Assembly (NCBI GenBank): GCA_028281265.1
Contig: JANQKE010000116.1
Coordinates: 1 to 34,199, forward strand
Direction: 5' to 3'
Source of the DNA: Alphaproteobacteria bacterium
GTDB lineage: Bacteria > Pseudomonadota > Alphaproteobacteria > DSM-16000 > Inquilinaceae
Length of the DNA: 34,199 nt
Program-made: the position numbers and the translations under genes
Notes under the pieces: generated by a model
Databases searched by the model: none
What the model was told of the DNA's origin: nothing
What the model saw: the letters and a program-made list of their open reading frames with translations, nothing else
In this document: positions 1 to 8,938 of the stretch, piece after piece
Layout: every line of letters starts with the position of its first letter
How positions within the stretch are numbered: the first letter of the stretch is position 1

Positions 1-1
1 G

Positions 2-1066
<1,065 letters not shown>

Positions 1067-1105
1067 ACCCGGACCGCTCCGCCCCGGCGCGGATCGGCCC
1101 TGCTG

Positions 1106-1166
1106 GAGCGGGATGGCGTCGGGTGCGATCGCTTTCGCGATCGCACGTGACGTCTACATCCCGCTC
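1106..1166. repeat. Nested palindrome downstream of katG
   Basis: The outer arms are GAGCGGGATG (1106-1115) and CATCCCGCTC (1157-1166). The inner arms are GTGCGATCGC (1123-1132) and GCGATCGCAC (1137-1146), with a 4-base loop. All arms match perfectly, so the whole 61 bases can fold into one long hairpin. It lies between two convergent genes. It could be a REP-type dispersed palindrome or part of a bidirectional terminator. No second copy was seen in this window. Confidence 0.7.
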
Positions 1167-1194
1167 TTATTCTCACCTTGGAGAGCAGGATTGA

Positions 1195-1222
1195 GACATG
1201 AGGGTGACTCAACCCTCATGTC
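1195..1222. terminator. Hairpin between convergent katG and purC
   Basis: Perfect 11-base arms GACATGAGGGT (1195-1205) and ACCCTCATGTC (1212-1222) with a 6-base loop. It sits about 20 bases beyond the purC stop codon and about 130 beyond katG, a suitable place for a bidirectional terminator. There is no clear T run on either side, so the function is inferred from position and symmetry. Confidence 0.5.
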
Positions 1223-1240
1223 ATCTTGCTCCCATCCCCT

Positions 1241-2014
1241 TCAGGCCGCCCCTGAAGACCGGCTTCCCTTGAGATCGATGACCTCGCCTTCTTCGAGCAG
1301 GCCCAGCCGGCGCGCCACCTCCCGGTAGGTGTCGCCGCCCTTGTCGACGTCCAGCGGTGCCTTGGCCGGCGTGCGGCCATCCGCCCCGGCGACATCCCAC
1401 AGCCGGCAATTGTCCGGGCTGATCTCGTCGGCGATGAGGATGCGGACATCGCCGTGCTCGTTCCAGATCCGCCCGAACTCCAGCCGGAAGTCGATCAGCC
1501 GCAAGCCCTTTCCCAGGAACAGACCGGAGAGATAGTCGTTCACCCGCACCGCCAGGGCGACCATGTCGTCGAGGTCTTGGGCCACTGCCCAGCCGAAGGC
1601 GGTGACATGCTCCTCGGACACCATCGGGTTCTTCAGCTCGGCCGACTTGTAGTAATATTCGATGATGGAGCGGGGCAGCGGGGTCCCCGGCTCCATCTTG
1701 AAGCGGCGGGCGAAGTCTCCAGCCGCAGCATTGCGAACCACGACTTCGAGTGGGAACATCTCCGCTTCCCGGATAAGCTGTTCGCGGAGACCCAGCCGGC
1801 GCATGAAATGGTTGGGCACACCGATATCGGTCAGCCGGGAGAACAGATACTCGGATATTCGATTGTTGAGCACCCCCTTGCCGGACACCGTCCCGTCGCG
1901 CTGGCCGTCGAAGCCCACACCCTCGTCCTTGAAATGCTGGACGAGGGTGCCGGGCTCGGGCCCTTCGAACAGAATCTTGGCGCCCCCCTCATAGACCCGG
2001 GGGCGGCGGTTCAT
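1241..2014 (-). CDS. purC: SAICAR synthetase (PurC), divergent paralogue
   Basis: Phosphoribosylaminoimidazole-succinocarboxamide synthase, which joins CAIR and aspartate with ATP in purine synthesis; 257 residues, about the usual length for the family. Family hallmarks are GKGVLNNRISEYLFSRL, FPLEVVVRNAAAG, MVSEEHVTAFGW and ADEISPDNCRLWD. Two normally conserved spots differ: the ATP-loop GKAK reads GGAK (residues 10-13), and the following KDDATAFN-type segment reads KDEGVGFD. It stands alone rather than with purS/purQ, which fits a second PurC copy as known in several alphaproteobacteria. The ATG at 2014 matches the usual family start. A GTG at 2032 has a better-placed GAGGAG and may be the real start. 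Confidence 0.9.
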   Translation of the reverse strand: MNRRPRVYEGGAKILFEGPEPGTLVQHFKDEGVGFDGQRDGTVSGKGVLNNRISEYLFSRLTDIGVPNHFMRRLGLREQLIREAEMFPLEVVVRNAAAGDFARRFKMEPGTPLPRSIIEYYYKSAELKNPMVSEEHVTAFGWAVAQDLDDMVALAVRVNDYLSGLFLGKGLRLIDFRLEFGRIWNEHGDVRILIADEISPDNCRLWDVAGADGRTPAKAPLDVDKGGDTYREVARRLGLLEEGEVIDLKGSRSSGAA

Positions 2015-2194
2015 GCTGGAACGCCTGTGCACGGCGTCGGAACTCCTCCTCAATCGGCCCGGGCGATCGCTGCCGAGGCCCCGATCGATAGCATTACGCG
2101 CCGCCGTCGGCGATCGGTGGACGGGGATCCACCTTCCATCCGGCGGGGCTGCGGGCCCGTTTGCCGGCTGGTTTCCCCTATCGTCTCCCAAAGG

Positions 2195-2222
2195 TATATA
2201 GCATCGGGCCCAGGCCGTACAA
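2195..2222 (-). promoter_or_regulatory. Candidate sigma-70 promoter for purC
   Basis: Read on the minus strand, TTGTAC (2222-2217) is followed 16 bases later by TATATA (2200-2195). This is the most AT-rich spot of the 390-base gap between purC and the DUF1476 gene. It would give a leader of roughly 150-170 bases. Inferred from consensus and spacing only. Confidence 0.35.
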
Positions 2223-2281
2223 ATGCGCTTGCCCCGCCGGCAGCTTTTCCGGGATCGGGGCGACGGTCCGACGGCGAACGG

Positions 2282-2310
2282 GTGACCTGGATCGACGCCT
2301 TGTGTATAGA
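2282..2310 (+). promoter_or_regulatory. Candidate promoter for the DUF1476 gene
   Basis: GTGACC (2282-2287) and TATAGA (2305-2310) are separated by 17 bases, about 110 bases upstream of the DUF1476 start. The match is weak to moderate. The rest of the 2033-2421 gap shows no gene. Confidence 0.25.
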
Positions 2311-2421
2311 AGCCGGGATCGATGGCGCCAGACGTCGTCGGCGATGCCTGTGGCCGGCCGGACGCCCGCACAGCGCGCCCCGTCACGCCGTCACCCCCAG
2401 CCAGACAGGACGACACCGGGC

Positions 2422-2751
2422 ATGAGCAGCTTTGACGATCGCGAAAAGGCGTTCGAGGCGAAGTTCCAACACGACCAGGAGATGCAGTTCCGCATCCAGA
2501 ACCGGCGCAACAAGCTGCTGGGGCTGTGGGCGGCCGATCTGCTCGGTTTGAAAGGCGACGAGGCCGATGCCTATGCCAAGCAGGTGGTGATCGCCGACTT
2601 CGACGAGCCGGGAGACGCCGACGTCTTCCGCAAGGTGTTCGGTGACTTGACCGGCAAGAGCGTCGATGTCAGCGAGCACCGCGTCCGCCGGCAGATGGAA
2701 GAACTGCTGGACACCGCACGCCAGCAGATCATGACCGAAACCGGCACCTGA
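2422..2751 (+). CDS. DUF1476 protein, F1-ATPase zeta-type inhibitor
   Basis: A 109-residue protein of the DUF1476 family. The characterised member in Paracoccus denitrificans is the zeta subunit that inhibits ATP hydrolysis by the F1Fo ATP synthase. Family marks are the N-terminal FDDREKAFEAKFQHDQEMQFRI (residues 4-25, the inhibitory end in zeta), then RRNKLLGLWAADLLG (28-42) and ADVFRKVFGDL (66-76). It is entirely hydrophilic and helical, with no signal peptide, so cytoplasmic. The ATG at 2422 matches the family start; the open frame continues upstream without a family match. The family is almost confined to Alphaproteobacteria and so helps place the organism. Confidence 0.93.
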   Translation: MSSFDDREKAFEAKFQHDQEMQFRIQNRRNKLLGLWAADLLGLKGDEADAYAKQVVIADFDEPGDADVFRKVFGDLTGKSVDVSEHRVRRQMEELLDTARQQIMTETGT

Positions 2752-2921
2752 TACCGCTTGGCCGCCGGCCGCTGCCGGGTCGGCGCCGCGCGTGAGGATC
2801 GGAGCCTGCACCGCACAGGGCCGGTCGAAGCGCCTGCGCCCGGCCGGTCCCGTTGGCGGACCCGTCCCTCACCCCCGATCGGCCGCCCCGGCCGGTCCCC
2901 TGGTCGATGCGTTACCTTGCC

Positions 2922-3206
2922 ATGACCCAAGACACCGGTTCCCAGCCGGACGCCCTTGTGGCCTTCCTGCTGGCCGAGGCGGCGAAGGCGCCGATCACGC
3001 CGGCCGATGCCGCCCGTGCCTTCGCCCGGACCCGTACCCGGCCGTCCGACCCGCCGGATGCCTGGCGCCGATGGCTCATGCCGATGAAGCAGCAAGCCGA
3101 GCGGCTGGCCCGCAGCGGTCAGCTCGTGCCGCTGCGCAAAGGCCATCCGGTCGCTCCCGAGGAGGTGCGCGGCGTCGTCCGCTACGTCCGCCCCGTCGAG
3201 GATTAG
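2922..3206 (+). CDS. DUF3253 domain protein
   Basis: A small protein (94 residues from this start) matching the DUF3253 pattern: an N-terminal helical part (DALVAFLLAEAAKAPITPADAARAFA), a central WRRWLMPMKQQAERLARSGQLVPLRKG, and a C-terminal GVVRYVRP strand. The fold resembles a winged helix; the function is unknown. The start is uncertain: in-frame ATGs at 2907 and 2922 and a TTG at 2853 are all possible, and 2922 leaves the domain intact. The stop codon TAG lies inside the first bases of a dispersed repeat (TAGAGCG), so the repeat appears to have landed exactly at the gene's end and may supply the stop. Confidence 0.75.
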   Translation: MTQDTGSQPDALVAFLLAEAAKAPITPADAARAFARTRTRPSDPPDAWRRWLMPMKQQAERLARSGQLVPLRKGHPVAPEEVRGVVRYVRPVED

Positions 3207-3264
3207 AGCGTTTTCAGGGACTATCGGGTCGATCTGTTGGTGTGTGCCGGATCGATCCGCAACT
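3204..3264 (+). repeat. MITE-like repeat, copy A (partial)
   Basis: The sequence begins TTAGAGCGTTTTCAGGGA and continues through GGGTCGATCTG and GTGCCGGATCGATCCGC. It matches the reverse complement of the right end of the full copy at 17514-17785 almost base for base for about 60 bases, then diverges. It lies between the DUF3253 stop and the convergent NTF2-like gene. Copies C and D have the same orientation. Confidence 0.8.
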
Positions 3265-3298
3265 AGATGGTGCGTGGCACCCGGTTGTTCCCGGATGC

Positions 3299-3757
3299 TC
3301 AGACTCTGAGGCGCTTCTTGCCCTGGCGGAGCAGGAAGCCGATCACCGGGATCCTCTCCCAGAACTGGGAGGCGGCGTCCCAATGGTCCAGATGGGCAGT
3401 GGCCTTGCCGTCGGGCCCGAAGCGCACCTCGCTCATCCCCTCGATATCGAACCGCTGGCCGGATTTCAGCCGATAGATGAACCGCCACTTCAGATAGGCG
3501 GTCCGGCCGGACAGGGCGACGTCCTCGACCTCGATCCCGACCTCCGCCAGCATGGCGTAGAGATGGGCGAACAGCGCCTTGACCCGATCCAGGCCGCGCA
3601 CGTCGTTGAATGGGTCGCGGAACCGGACATCCGGTGCCATGAACCGGTCGACCGTCCCCAACGTGTCGCGGCTCAACCCCTGCCAGAAGGCGCAGTAGGC
3701 CGCGACGGTGTCCCGATCGACAGGCGGGGCGGGGGAGGACGGGGGCTGGTCGGTCAT
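3299..3757 (-). CDS. NTF2-like (SnoaL-type) protein, partner of SDR
   Basis: 152-residue member of the nuclear transport factor 2 / SnoaL-like fold, a cone-shaped pocket used by small hydrolases, isomerases and non-catalytic binders. Seen: the early helix CAFWQGLSRDTLGTVDRFMAPDVRFRDPFNDVRGLDRVKALFAHLY (about 22-67), then alternating strands ending in DHWDAASQFWERIPVIGFLLR. Its ATG overlaps the stop of the upstream SDR gene by 4 bases (ATGA), so the two are translationally coupled and probably act on the same substrate. Such SDR plus NTF2-like pairs occur in alphaproteobacterial stress-linked lipid-modification loci, but the other genes of those loci are absent here. The substrate is unknown. 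Confidence 0.85.
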   Translation of the reverse strand: MTDQPPSSPAPPVDRDTVAAYCAFWQGLSRDTLGTVDRFMAPDVRFRDPFNDVRGLDRVKALFAHLYAMLAEVGIEVEDVALSGRTAYLKWRFIYRLKSGQRFDIEGMSEVRFGPDGKATAHLDHWDAASQFWERIPVIGFLLRQGKKRLRV

Positions 3758-4536
3758 GCGCCGGTCTGCCGCTTGATGAGGGAGAAATAGAGCGGGTAGG
3801 GCAGGGATTGCAGCCGTTTGAGGATGAAGACGAACGGTCCCGGAAAGGCGATCTCGAACTTCGAGCTCGCCAGGCCGTCGACGATCTCCCGCGCCGCATC
3901 CTCGACCTCGACCAGGAACGGCATGGGGAAGTCGTTCTTGTCGGTCAGCGGCGTCCGGACGAAGCCGGGGTTGATCACCTGTACCTTGATGCCGTGCCGT
4001 TCGGCCACCAGGCGCAGGCTCTCGGCGAAGTTGATTAGTGCGGCCTTGGTCGCACCGTAGCCCATCGCCCGCGGCAGCCCGCGGTATCCGGCAACCGACG
4101 AGACGATGGCGACATGGCCGCGCCCGGCCTCGATCCAGTCCGGCAGAACCGCTTCCAGGCAGTGGAAGGCCCCGAACACGTTGATCTCGAACTGGGCGAT
4201 CGTTTCCGTGCTGGAGAAGGTGCGCAGGCTGTCGGGTCTGTAGGTGCCGGCGTTCAGGATGGCCAGCGCGATCGGTCCCGTCTCGGCCTTGGCTTTAGCG
4301 ATCGCGGCTTTGGTTCCGCCGAGATCGGTCACGTCGCAGGGCAGCGGGACGATCGTGCCCTTGCTGCCGGCGCATTCGTCGGCCAGCGTCGCGAGCTTGT
4401 CGGCGGACCGGGCGGAGGCGAGCACGGTCCACCCGTCCCTGGCCAACCGGGCCGCGACGGCCCGGCCGATTCCGGTGGAAGCCCCGGTGACCCAGGCCGC
4501 CCCTTCTCGGGGCGTCGGTGTGGCGACGGTCGGCAT
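3754..4536 (-). CDS. Short-chain dehydrogenase/reductase (SDR)
   Basis: A classical NAD(P)-dependent SDR of 260 residues. Visible are the cofactor motif TGASTGIG (17-24), NAG (95-97), the serine pair IVSS (144-147), and the catalytic YGATK with Tyr160 and Lys164. NPGFVRTPLTDK follows, as usual after the catalytic site. The C-terminal KRLQSLPYPLYFSLIKRQTG is hydrophobic and may touch the membrane, suggesting a lipid-like substrate, but this is inference. The ATG at 4536 has an AAGGA about 10 bases upstream and puts the Rossmann fold at the usual distance. An upstream ATG at 4584 lacks a ribosome site. It is the first gene of a two-gene unit with the NTF2-like protein. Confidence 0.92.
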   Translation of the reverse strand: MPTVATPTPREGAAWVTGASTGIGRAVAARLARDGWTVLASARSADKLATLADECAGSKGTIVPLPCDVTDLGGTKAAIAKAKAETGPIALAILNAGTYRPDSLRTFSSTETIAQFEINVFGAFHCLEAVLPDWIEAGRGHVAIVSSVAGYRGLPRAMGYGATKAALINFAESLRLVAERHGIKVQVINPGFVRTPLTDKNDFPMPFLVEVEDAAREIVDGLASSKFEIAFPGPFVFILKRLQSLPYPLYFSLIKRQTGA

Positions 4537-4834
4537 GGCACTGCAGGTCCTTGGTCGGTGTCGGAGAGGGACTCCGGTCGGCATATGGGCCCGTGCTCCC
4601 CGCCGTTCGACCCGGGAGACCCGTCGTCCCGGTTTCCATACGACGCCCGGCGCCGGTCGGACCGGTGGCGGCGGACACCGCCGGGACCGTCACCCCGGGC
4701 CGTGCTATGAATTGCCGCTTGTCCTGGGGGCTGAATGGCGCAACTGTGCCGGTCCGGGCAGTGCCGGGCCGGACGGGACCCGGACAGAACCAAGAACAGG
4801 CCCGGCCATGGAGTGAACGGGGAAGGGCACAACC

Positions 4835-7123
4835 ATGACCGTGGACACCGGCCGCGACGGCGAGCGGGAGCGGGACGATATCGTCATCGCCCGTGGAGTG
4901 GATGAAGAGCCGATGCCCACCAACCAGCGGCATCTGGCCGGCTGGCAATACTGGGCCTTCGCCACGGCGGCCGTGCTGTACACGGCCTTCCACCTCTACA
5001 GTCTCAACGTCGCACCGCTGGAGACGTGGACGTTTCGGATCGTCCACGTCGCCGGCGCGCTGGTGCTCGGCTTCGGGCTGACCGCGGCCTGGCCGTTCGT
5101 CGACGGCAAGGGGCGGGCGCCGATACCCCCGGCCTTCAACCTGGTGATCGGCGTGCTGGCCGGCTTGGCGGTGCTGGCGGCGGCGGTGCCGGTGTTCAGC
5201 GCGTTGTCGTTCGATCTGTCACGCTTCAGCTTCGGCCGCGGCGATCTTGGCATCCGCTTCGTCAAGGCGCCGGTGCAGCCGACCGACGGCATCTGGCTGT
5301 GGGCGATGCCGCTGCTGACGGCCGGCACCGCCCTGGCGATCGTCGCCGGCTGGGCGAGTCGGGGCAAGCGTTCCGCCGTGCTGTGGACGGATTGGGTGCT
5401 GATGGGGGCCGCGGTGGTGGTCTGCGCCTATCTGCTGCTGATCCTCGACCGGCACCGCTTCACCAACGGCACCTCCTTCGCCCCGATGGCCGATGTCTAC
5501 GTGTCCGTCGCCGGCATGCTGCTGATCGTGGAGCTGACCCGTCGGGTGGCCGGGCTGGCGCTGATCGTCATCGCCGCGGTGTTCGTCGCCTACGCCTTCG
5601 TCGGGCCCTACATGCCGGGCTTTCTGTCGCACGAAGGCTTCAGCCTGACCCAGACGGCCACCTATCTCTATTCCGACAAGGGGATACTGGGGCCGACGAC
5701 CGCCGTCTCCTCCACCTACATCATCCTGTTCATCATCTTCGCTGCCTTCCTGCAGGCCTCCAAAGTCGGGGACTACTTCGTCAACTTCGCCTTCGCGGCG
5801 GCCGGCCGGCAGCGCGGCGGGCCGGCCAAGGTGGCGGTGTTCGCGTCGGGCCTGATGGGGATGATCAACGGCACCTCCGCCGGCAATGTGGTAGCCACCG
5901 GCTCGCTGACCATCCCGCTGATGAAGAAGGTCGGCTACAGGAACCAGTCCGCCGGTGCGATCGAGGCCGCGGCCTCCACCGGCGGGCAGATCATGCCGCC
6001 GATCATGGGGGCGGGCGCCTTCATCATGGCGGAGATCACCGGCATTCCCTACACCGAGCTGGTGATCGCGGCGATCATCCCGGCGATCCTGTACTTCGCC
6101 TCGATCTACTTCATGGTCGATTTCGAGGCGGCGAAGACCGGCATGCGCGGCCTGCGGCCGGACGAGTTGCCGAAGATGACCCGGCTCTTGCGCCAGGCCT
6201 ATCTGTTCCTGCCGATCATGATCCTGATCGGCGCGCTGTTCATGGGCTACTCGGTGATCCGGGCCGGCACGCTGGCGACGGCGGCGGCGGCCGTCATAAG
6301 CTGGCTGACGCCCTTCCGCATGGGCCCCAGGGAGATCCTGAAGGCGCTCAAGCTCGGCGCGGAGATGTCGATCCAGATCATCGCCGTCTGTGCGGCGGCA
6401 GGGCTGATCGTCGGGGTGATCGCGCTGACGGGGGTGGGGGCGCGCTTCTCCTCCCTCTTGTTGGGCATCGCCACGGCCGATGTGATCCCCGACCAGATCG
6501 GGATCCTCCTGGCGATGATGTTCGCCATGGTGATCGCGATCATCCTGGGCATGGGCATGCCGACGACGGCCGCCTATGCCGTCGCGGCCTCGGTGGTGGC
6601 CCCGGGCCTGTCGCAGATCCTGGAGCCGTCCTTGATCGCGGCCGGGTTCGAGGATCCCGACCGGATGAGCCGGCTGATCGCCCATTTCTTCGTGTTCTAC
6701 TTCGCGGTCATCTCGGCGATCACCCCGCCGGTGGCGCTGGCGGCCTATGCGGGCGCGGGGATCGCCGGGGCCGACCCGATGCGGACCTCGGTGACCTCCT
6801 TCAAGGTCGGTCTGGCCGCCTTCATCGTGCCGTTCATGTTCTTCTACAGCCCGGCGATGCTGATGGAGGGGACGTTCCTGGAGATCGTCCATATCGCCAT
6901 CACCGCCACGCTGGGGGTGATGATGCTGTCCGCTGCGGTGCAGGGCTATCTGATGGGCCCGATCGGCGGGCTTGGCCGGCTGGCGCTGCTCGTGGGGGCC
7001 CTGTTTCTGATCGCCGGGGGCTGGCTGACCGACCTGGTCGGCGTCGCCCTGGGGGTGGCCGTCTTCATGTCGGCACGGCGCGGCCTGACCCCGTCTCCGA
7101 AGTCCAAGGCCGCTGCCGAATAG
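4835..7123 (+). CDS. TRAP transporter fused 4TM/12TM permease (TAXI-type)
   Basis: A 762-residue inner-membrane protein joining the small (DctQ-like) and large (DctM-like) TRAP permease parts, as in TAXI-type TRAP systems that import carboxylates with an ion gradient. A soluble N-terminus of about 35 residues is followed by many hydrophobic segments. The DctM part has signature loops NGTSAGNVVATGSLTIPLMKK and STGGQIMPPIMGAGAFIMAEI, and MGMPTTAAYAVAA plus ITPPVALAAYAGAGIAG in the second half. The ATG follows GGGGAAGGG at normal spacing. No substrate-binding receptor gene is adjacent, which is unusual because the receptor is normally next door. Substrate unknown. Confidence 0.93.
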   Translation: MTVDTGRDGERERDDIVIARGVDEEPMPTNQRHLAGWQYWAFATAAVLYTAFHLYSLNVAPLETWTFRIVHVAGALVLGFGLTAAWPFVDGKGRAPIPPAFNLVIGVLAGLAVLAAAVPVFSALSFDLSRFSFGRGDLGIRFVKAPVQPTDGIWLWAMPLLTAGTALAIVAGWASRGKRSAVLWTDWVLMGAAVVVCAYLLLILDRHRFTNGTSFAPMADVYVSVAGMLLIVELTRRVAGLALIVIAAVFVAYAFVGPYMPGFLSHEGFSLTQTATYLYSDKGILGPTTAVSSTYIILFIIFAAFLQASKVGDYFVNFAFAAAGRQRGGPAKVAVFASGLMGMINGTSAGNVVATGSLTIPLMKKVGYRNQSAGAIEAAASTGGQIMPPIMGAGAFIMAEITGIPYTELVIAAIIPAILYFASIYFMVDFEAAKTGMRGLRPDELPKMTRLLRQAYLFLPIMILIGALFMGYSVIRAGTLATAAAAVISWLTPFRMGPREILKALKLGAEMSIQIIAVCAAAGLIVGVIALTGVGARFSSLLLGIATADVIPDQIGILLAMMFAMVIAIILGMGMPTTAAYAVAASVVAPGLSQILEPSLIAAGFEDPDRMSRLIAHFFVFYFAVISAITPPVALAAYAGAGIAGADPMRTSVTSFKVGLAAFIVPFMFFYSPAMLMEGTFLEIVHIAITATLGVMMLSAAVQGYLMGPIGGLGRLALLVGALFLIAGGWLTDLVGVALGVAVFMSARRGLTPSPKSKAAAE

Positions 7124-7159
7124 GGGCCGTCGGGGCCCTGTCCGGGCGGCTTCGACATG

Positions 7160-7197
7160 CGTAGTCGGAGCCGCTTGTTTCGGGGCTCCGGACTACG
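7160..7197. terminator. Hairpin between convergent TRAP permease and ETF-QO genes
   Basis: The left arm CGTAGTCGGAGCC (7160-7172) pairs with GGCTCCGGACTACG (7184-7197), with a single bulged base and an 11-base loop. It lies in the 77-base gap between two convergent stop codons, just before the ETF-QO stop at 7201. Position and symmetry suggest a shared terminator. Confidence 0.6.
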
Positions 7198-7200
7198 GCG

Positions 7201-8844
7201 CTACATCGCGCCGTAGACCGGACCGCCGCTGCCTTCGGGGACCGTCCAGACGATGTTCTGGGTCGGGTCCTTGATGTCGCAGGTCTTGCAGTGGATGCAG
7301 TTCTGCGCGTTGATGACGAAGCGCGGATTGCTGCCGTCCGCCTCCCGGACGACCTCGTACACCCCGGCCGGGCAGTAGCGCTGGGCCGGCTCGTCATAGA
7401 GCGGCAGATTGTGGGCGATCGGGGTCGCCGCGTCCTTCAGCGTCAGGTGGCAGGGCTGATCTTCGGCGTGATTGGTGTTGGTCAGGAACACCGAGGACAG
7501 CTTGTCGAAGGTGATGACCCCATCGGGCTTGGGATAGTCGATCGGCTTGGAGGCCGCCGCCGGCCGCAAGGTCTCATGGTCGGCGTGGGCATGCCGGAGA
7601 GTCCAGGGCAGGCTGCCACGCAGCCACAGATCGATCCCGGCATACAGCGTGCCGCCCAAAAGCCCCCAGCGATAGGCCGGTCGGGCGTTGCGGACCGTGT
7701 GCAGCTCCTTCCACATCCAGGACTGCTCGAACTTCATGGTGAAGGCGGCCGGCTCGTCATGGGCGCGACCGTCGGCAATCGCCTCGAACACCGCTTCGGC
7801 CGCCAGCATGCCGGACTTCATGGCCGTGTGGTTGCCCTTGATCTTGGGCACGTTGACGAAGCCTGCCGAACAGCCGATCAGCGCGCCGCCGGGGAAGGTG
7901 AGCTTCGGGATCGACTGCAGCCCGCCTTCGTTGATCGCCCGCGCCCCGTAGGAGATCCGCCTGCCGCCTTCCAGATACTCGCGGATGACCGGGTTGGTCT
8001 TGTATTTCTGGAAGTCTTCGAACAAGTGACGGTGCGGGTTCTTGTAGTCGAGGCCGATGACAAGGCCGAGCGAGACCAGGTTCTCGCCATAGTGATACAT
8101 CCAGCCGCCGCCATAGGTCTCCAGGTCCATGGGCCAGCCGAAGCCGTGCAGGACCAGCCCGGGTCGGTGCTTGTCCGCCGGGATCTCCCAGATCTCCTTG
8201 AAGCCCAGGCCGTAGGTCTGCGGGTCGCAGTCCGCCCGCAAATCGAACGTCGCCATCAGGGACTGCGCCAGGGATCCCCGCACCCCTTCGGCGATCAGGG
8301 TGTATTTGGCGAGGAGGTCCATGCCCGGCGTGAAGGTGGCCGTCGGCTCCCCGTCCCGGCCCACCCCCATGTCCCCGGTGGCCACGCCGGTGACCCGGCC
8401 GCGATCGTCGGTCAGGATCCGGGCGGCGGCGAATCCCGGATACACCTCCACACCCAAGCCTTCGGCCTGTTCGGCCAGCCAGCGGCAGACCTCGCCCATG
8501 GAGACGATGTAATTGCCGTGATTGTTCTGTTCCGGCGGCAACAGGAAGTGGGGCAGCTTGAACGAGCTGACCTCGGTGAAGATGTGAAACTCGTCCTTGG
8601 TCACCGGCGTGCGCAAGGGCGCGCCGCGGTCCTTCCAGTCCGGGATCAGCTCATCGAGGGCGTGGGGTTCCAACACCGCGCCCGACAGGATGTGGGCGCC
8701 GACTTCCGCCCCTTTCTCCAGCACGCAGACCGACAGTTCGCGGCCGGCGTCCTGCGCCAACTGCATCAGGCGGATCGACGCCGACAGGCCGCTTGGACCC
8801 GCGCCGACGATCACCACATCGAACTCCATGCTCTCGCGTTCCAT
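7201..8844 (-). CDS. Electron transfer flavoprotein-ubiquinone oxidoreductase
   Basis: 547 residues. ETF-QO passes electrons from reduced ETF (fatty acid, amino acid and choline oxidation) to ubiquinone at the membrane. It opens with an FAD-binding Rossmann motif, VVIVGAGPSGLSASIRL (GAGPSG 14-19). The C-terminus holds the 4Fe-4S ligands: Cys491 in YCPAGVYEV, then Cys516, Cys519 and Cys522 in NCIHCKTCDIKDP, followed by the NIVWTVPEGSGGPVYG end typical of the family. GGAL-IGCSAGFVNVPKIKGNHTAMKSGMLAAE is the characteristic ubiquinone/flavin region. The MEREsMEFD start is the usual one, with GGGAG about 10 bases upstream. The etfAB genes are not in the window. Confidence 0.97.
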   Translation of the reverse strand: MERESMEFDVVIVGAGPSGLSASIRLMQLAQDAGRELSVCVLEKGAEVGAHILSGAVLEPHALDELIPDWKDRGAPLRTPVTKDEFHIFTEVSSFKLPHFLLPPEQNNHGNYIVSMGEVCRWLAEQAEGLGVEVYPGFAAARILTDDRGRVTGVATGDMGVGRDGEPTATFTPGMDLLAKYTLIAEGVRGSLAQSLMATFDLRADCDPQTYGLGFKEIWEIPADKHRPGLVLHGFGWPMDLETYGGGWMYHYGENLVSLGLVIGLDYKNPHRHLFEDFQKYKTNPVIREYLEGGRRISYGARAINEGGLQSIPKLTFPGGALIGCSAGFVNVPKIKGNHTAMKSGMLAAEAVFEAIADGRAHDEPAAFTMKFEQSWMWKELHTVRNARPAYRWGLLGGTLYAGIDLWLRGSLPWTLRHAHADHETLRPAAASKPIDYPKPDGVITFDKLSSVFLTNTNHAEDQPCHLTLKDAATPIAHNLPLYDEPAQRYCPAGVYEVVREADGSNPRFVINAQNCIHCKTCDIKDPTQNIVWTVPEGSGGPVYGAM

Positions 8845-8938
8845 CCGCGGGATACTCCCTTCAGCAGCGCGGGCGGCCGGGCCGATGCGCGTTCAGGCCG
8901 GCTCGTCTTCCTTGATCGGGGGGTGCTAAACCAAGCCT

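Noticed and set aside
5219..6892. Long open frame antisense to the TRAP permease
   Set aside because: Composition is dominated by His, Arg, Asp and Gly, a mirror of hydrophobic codons on the other strand; no domain seen.
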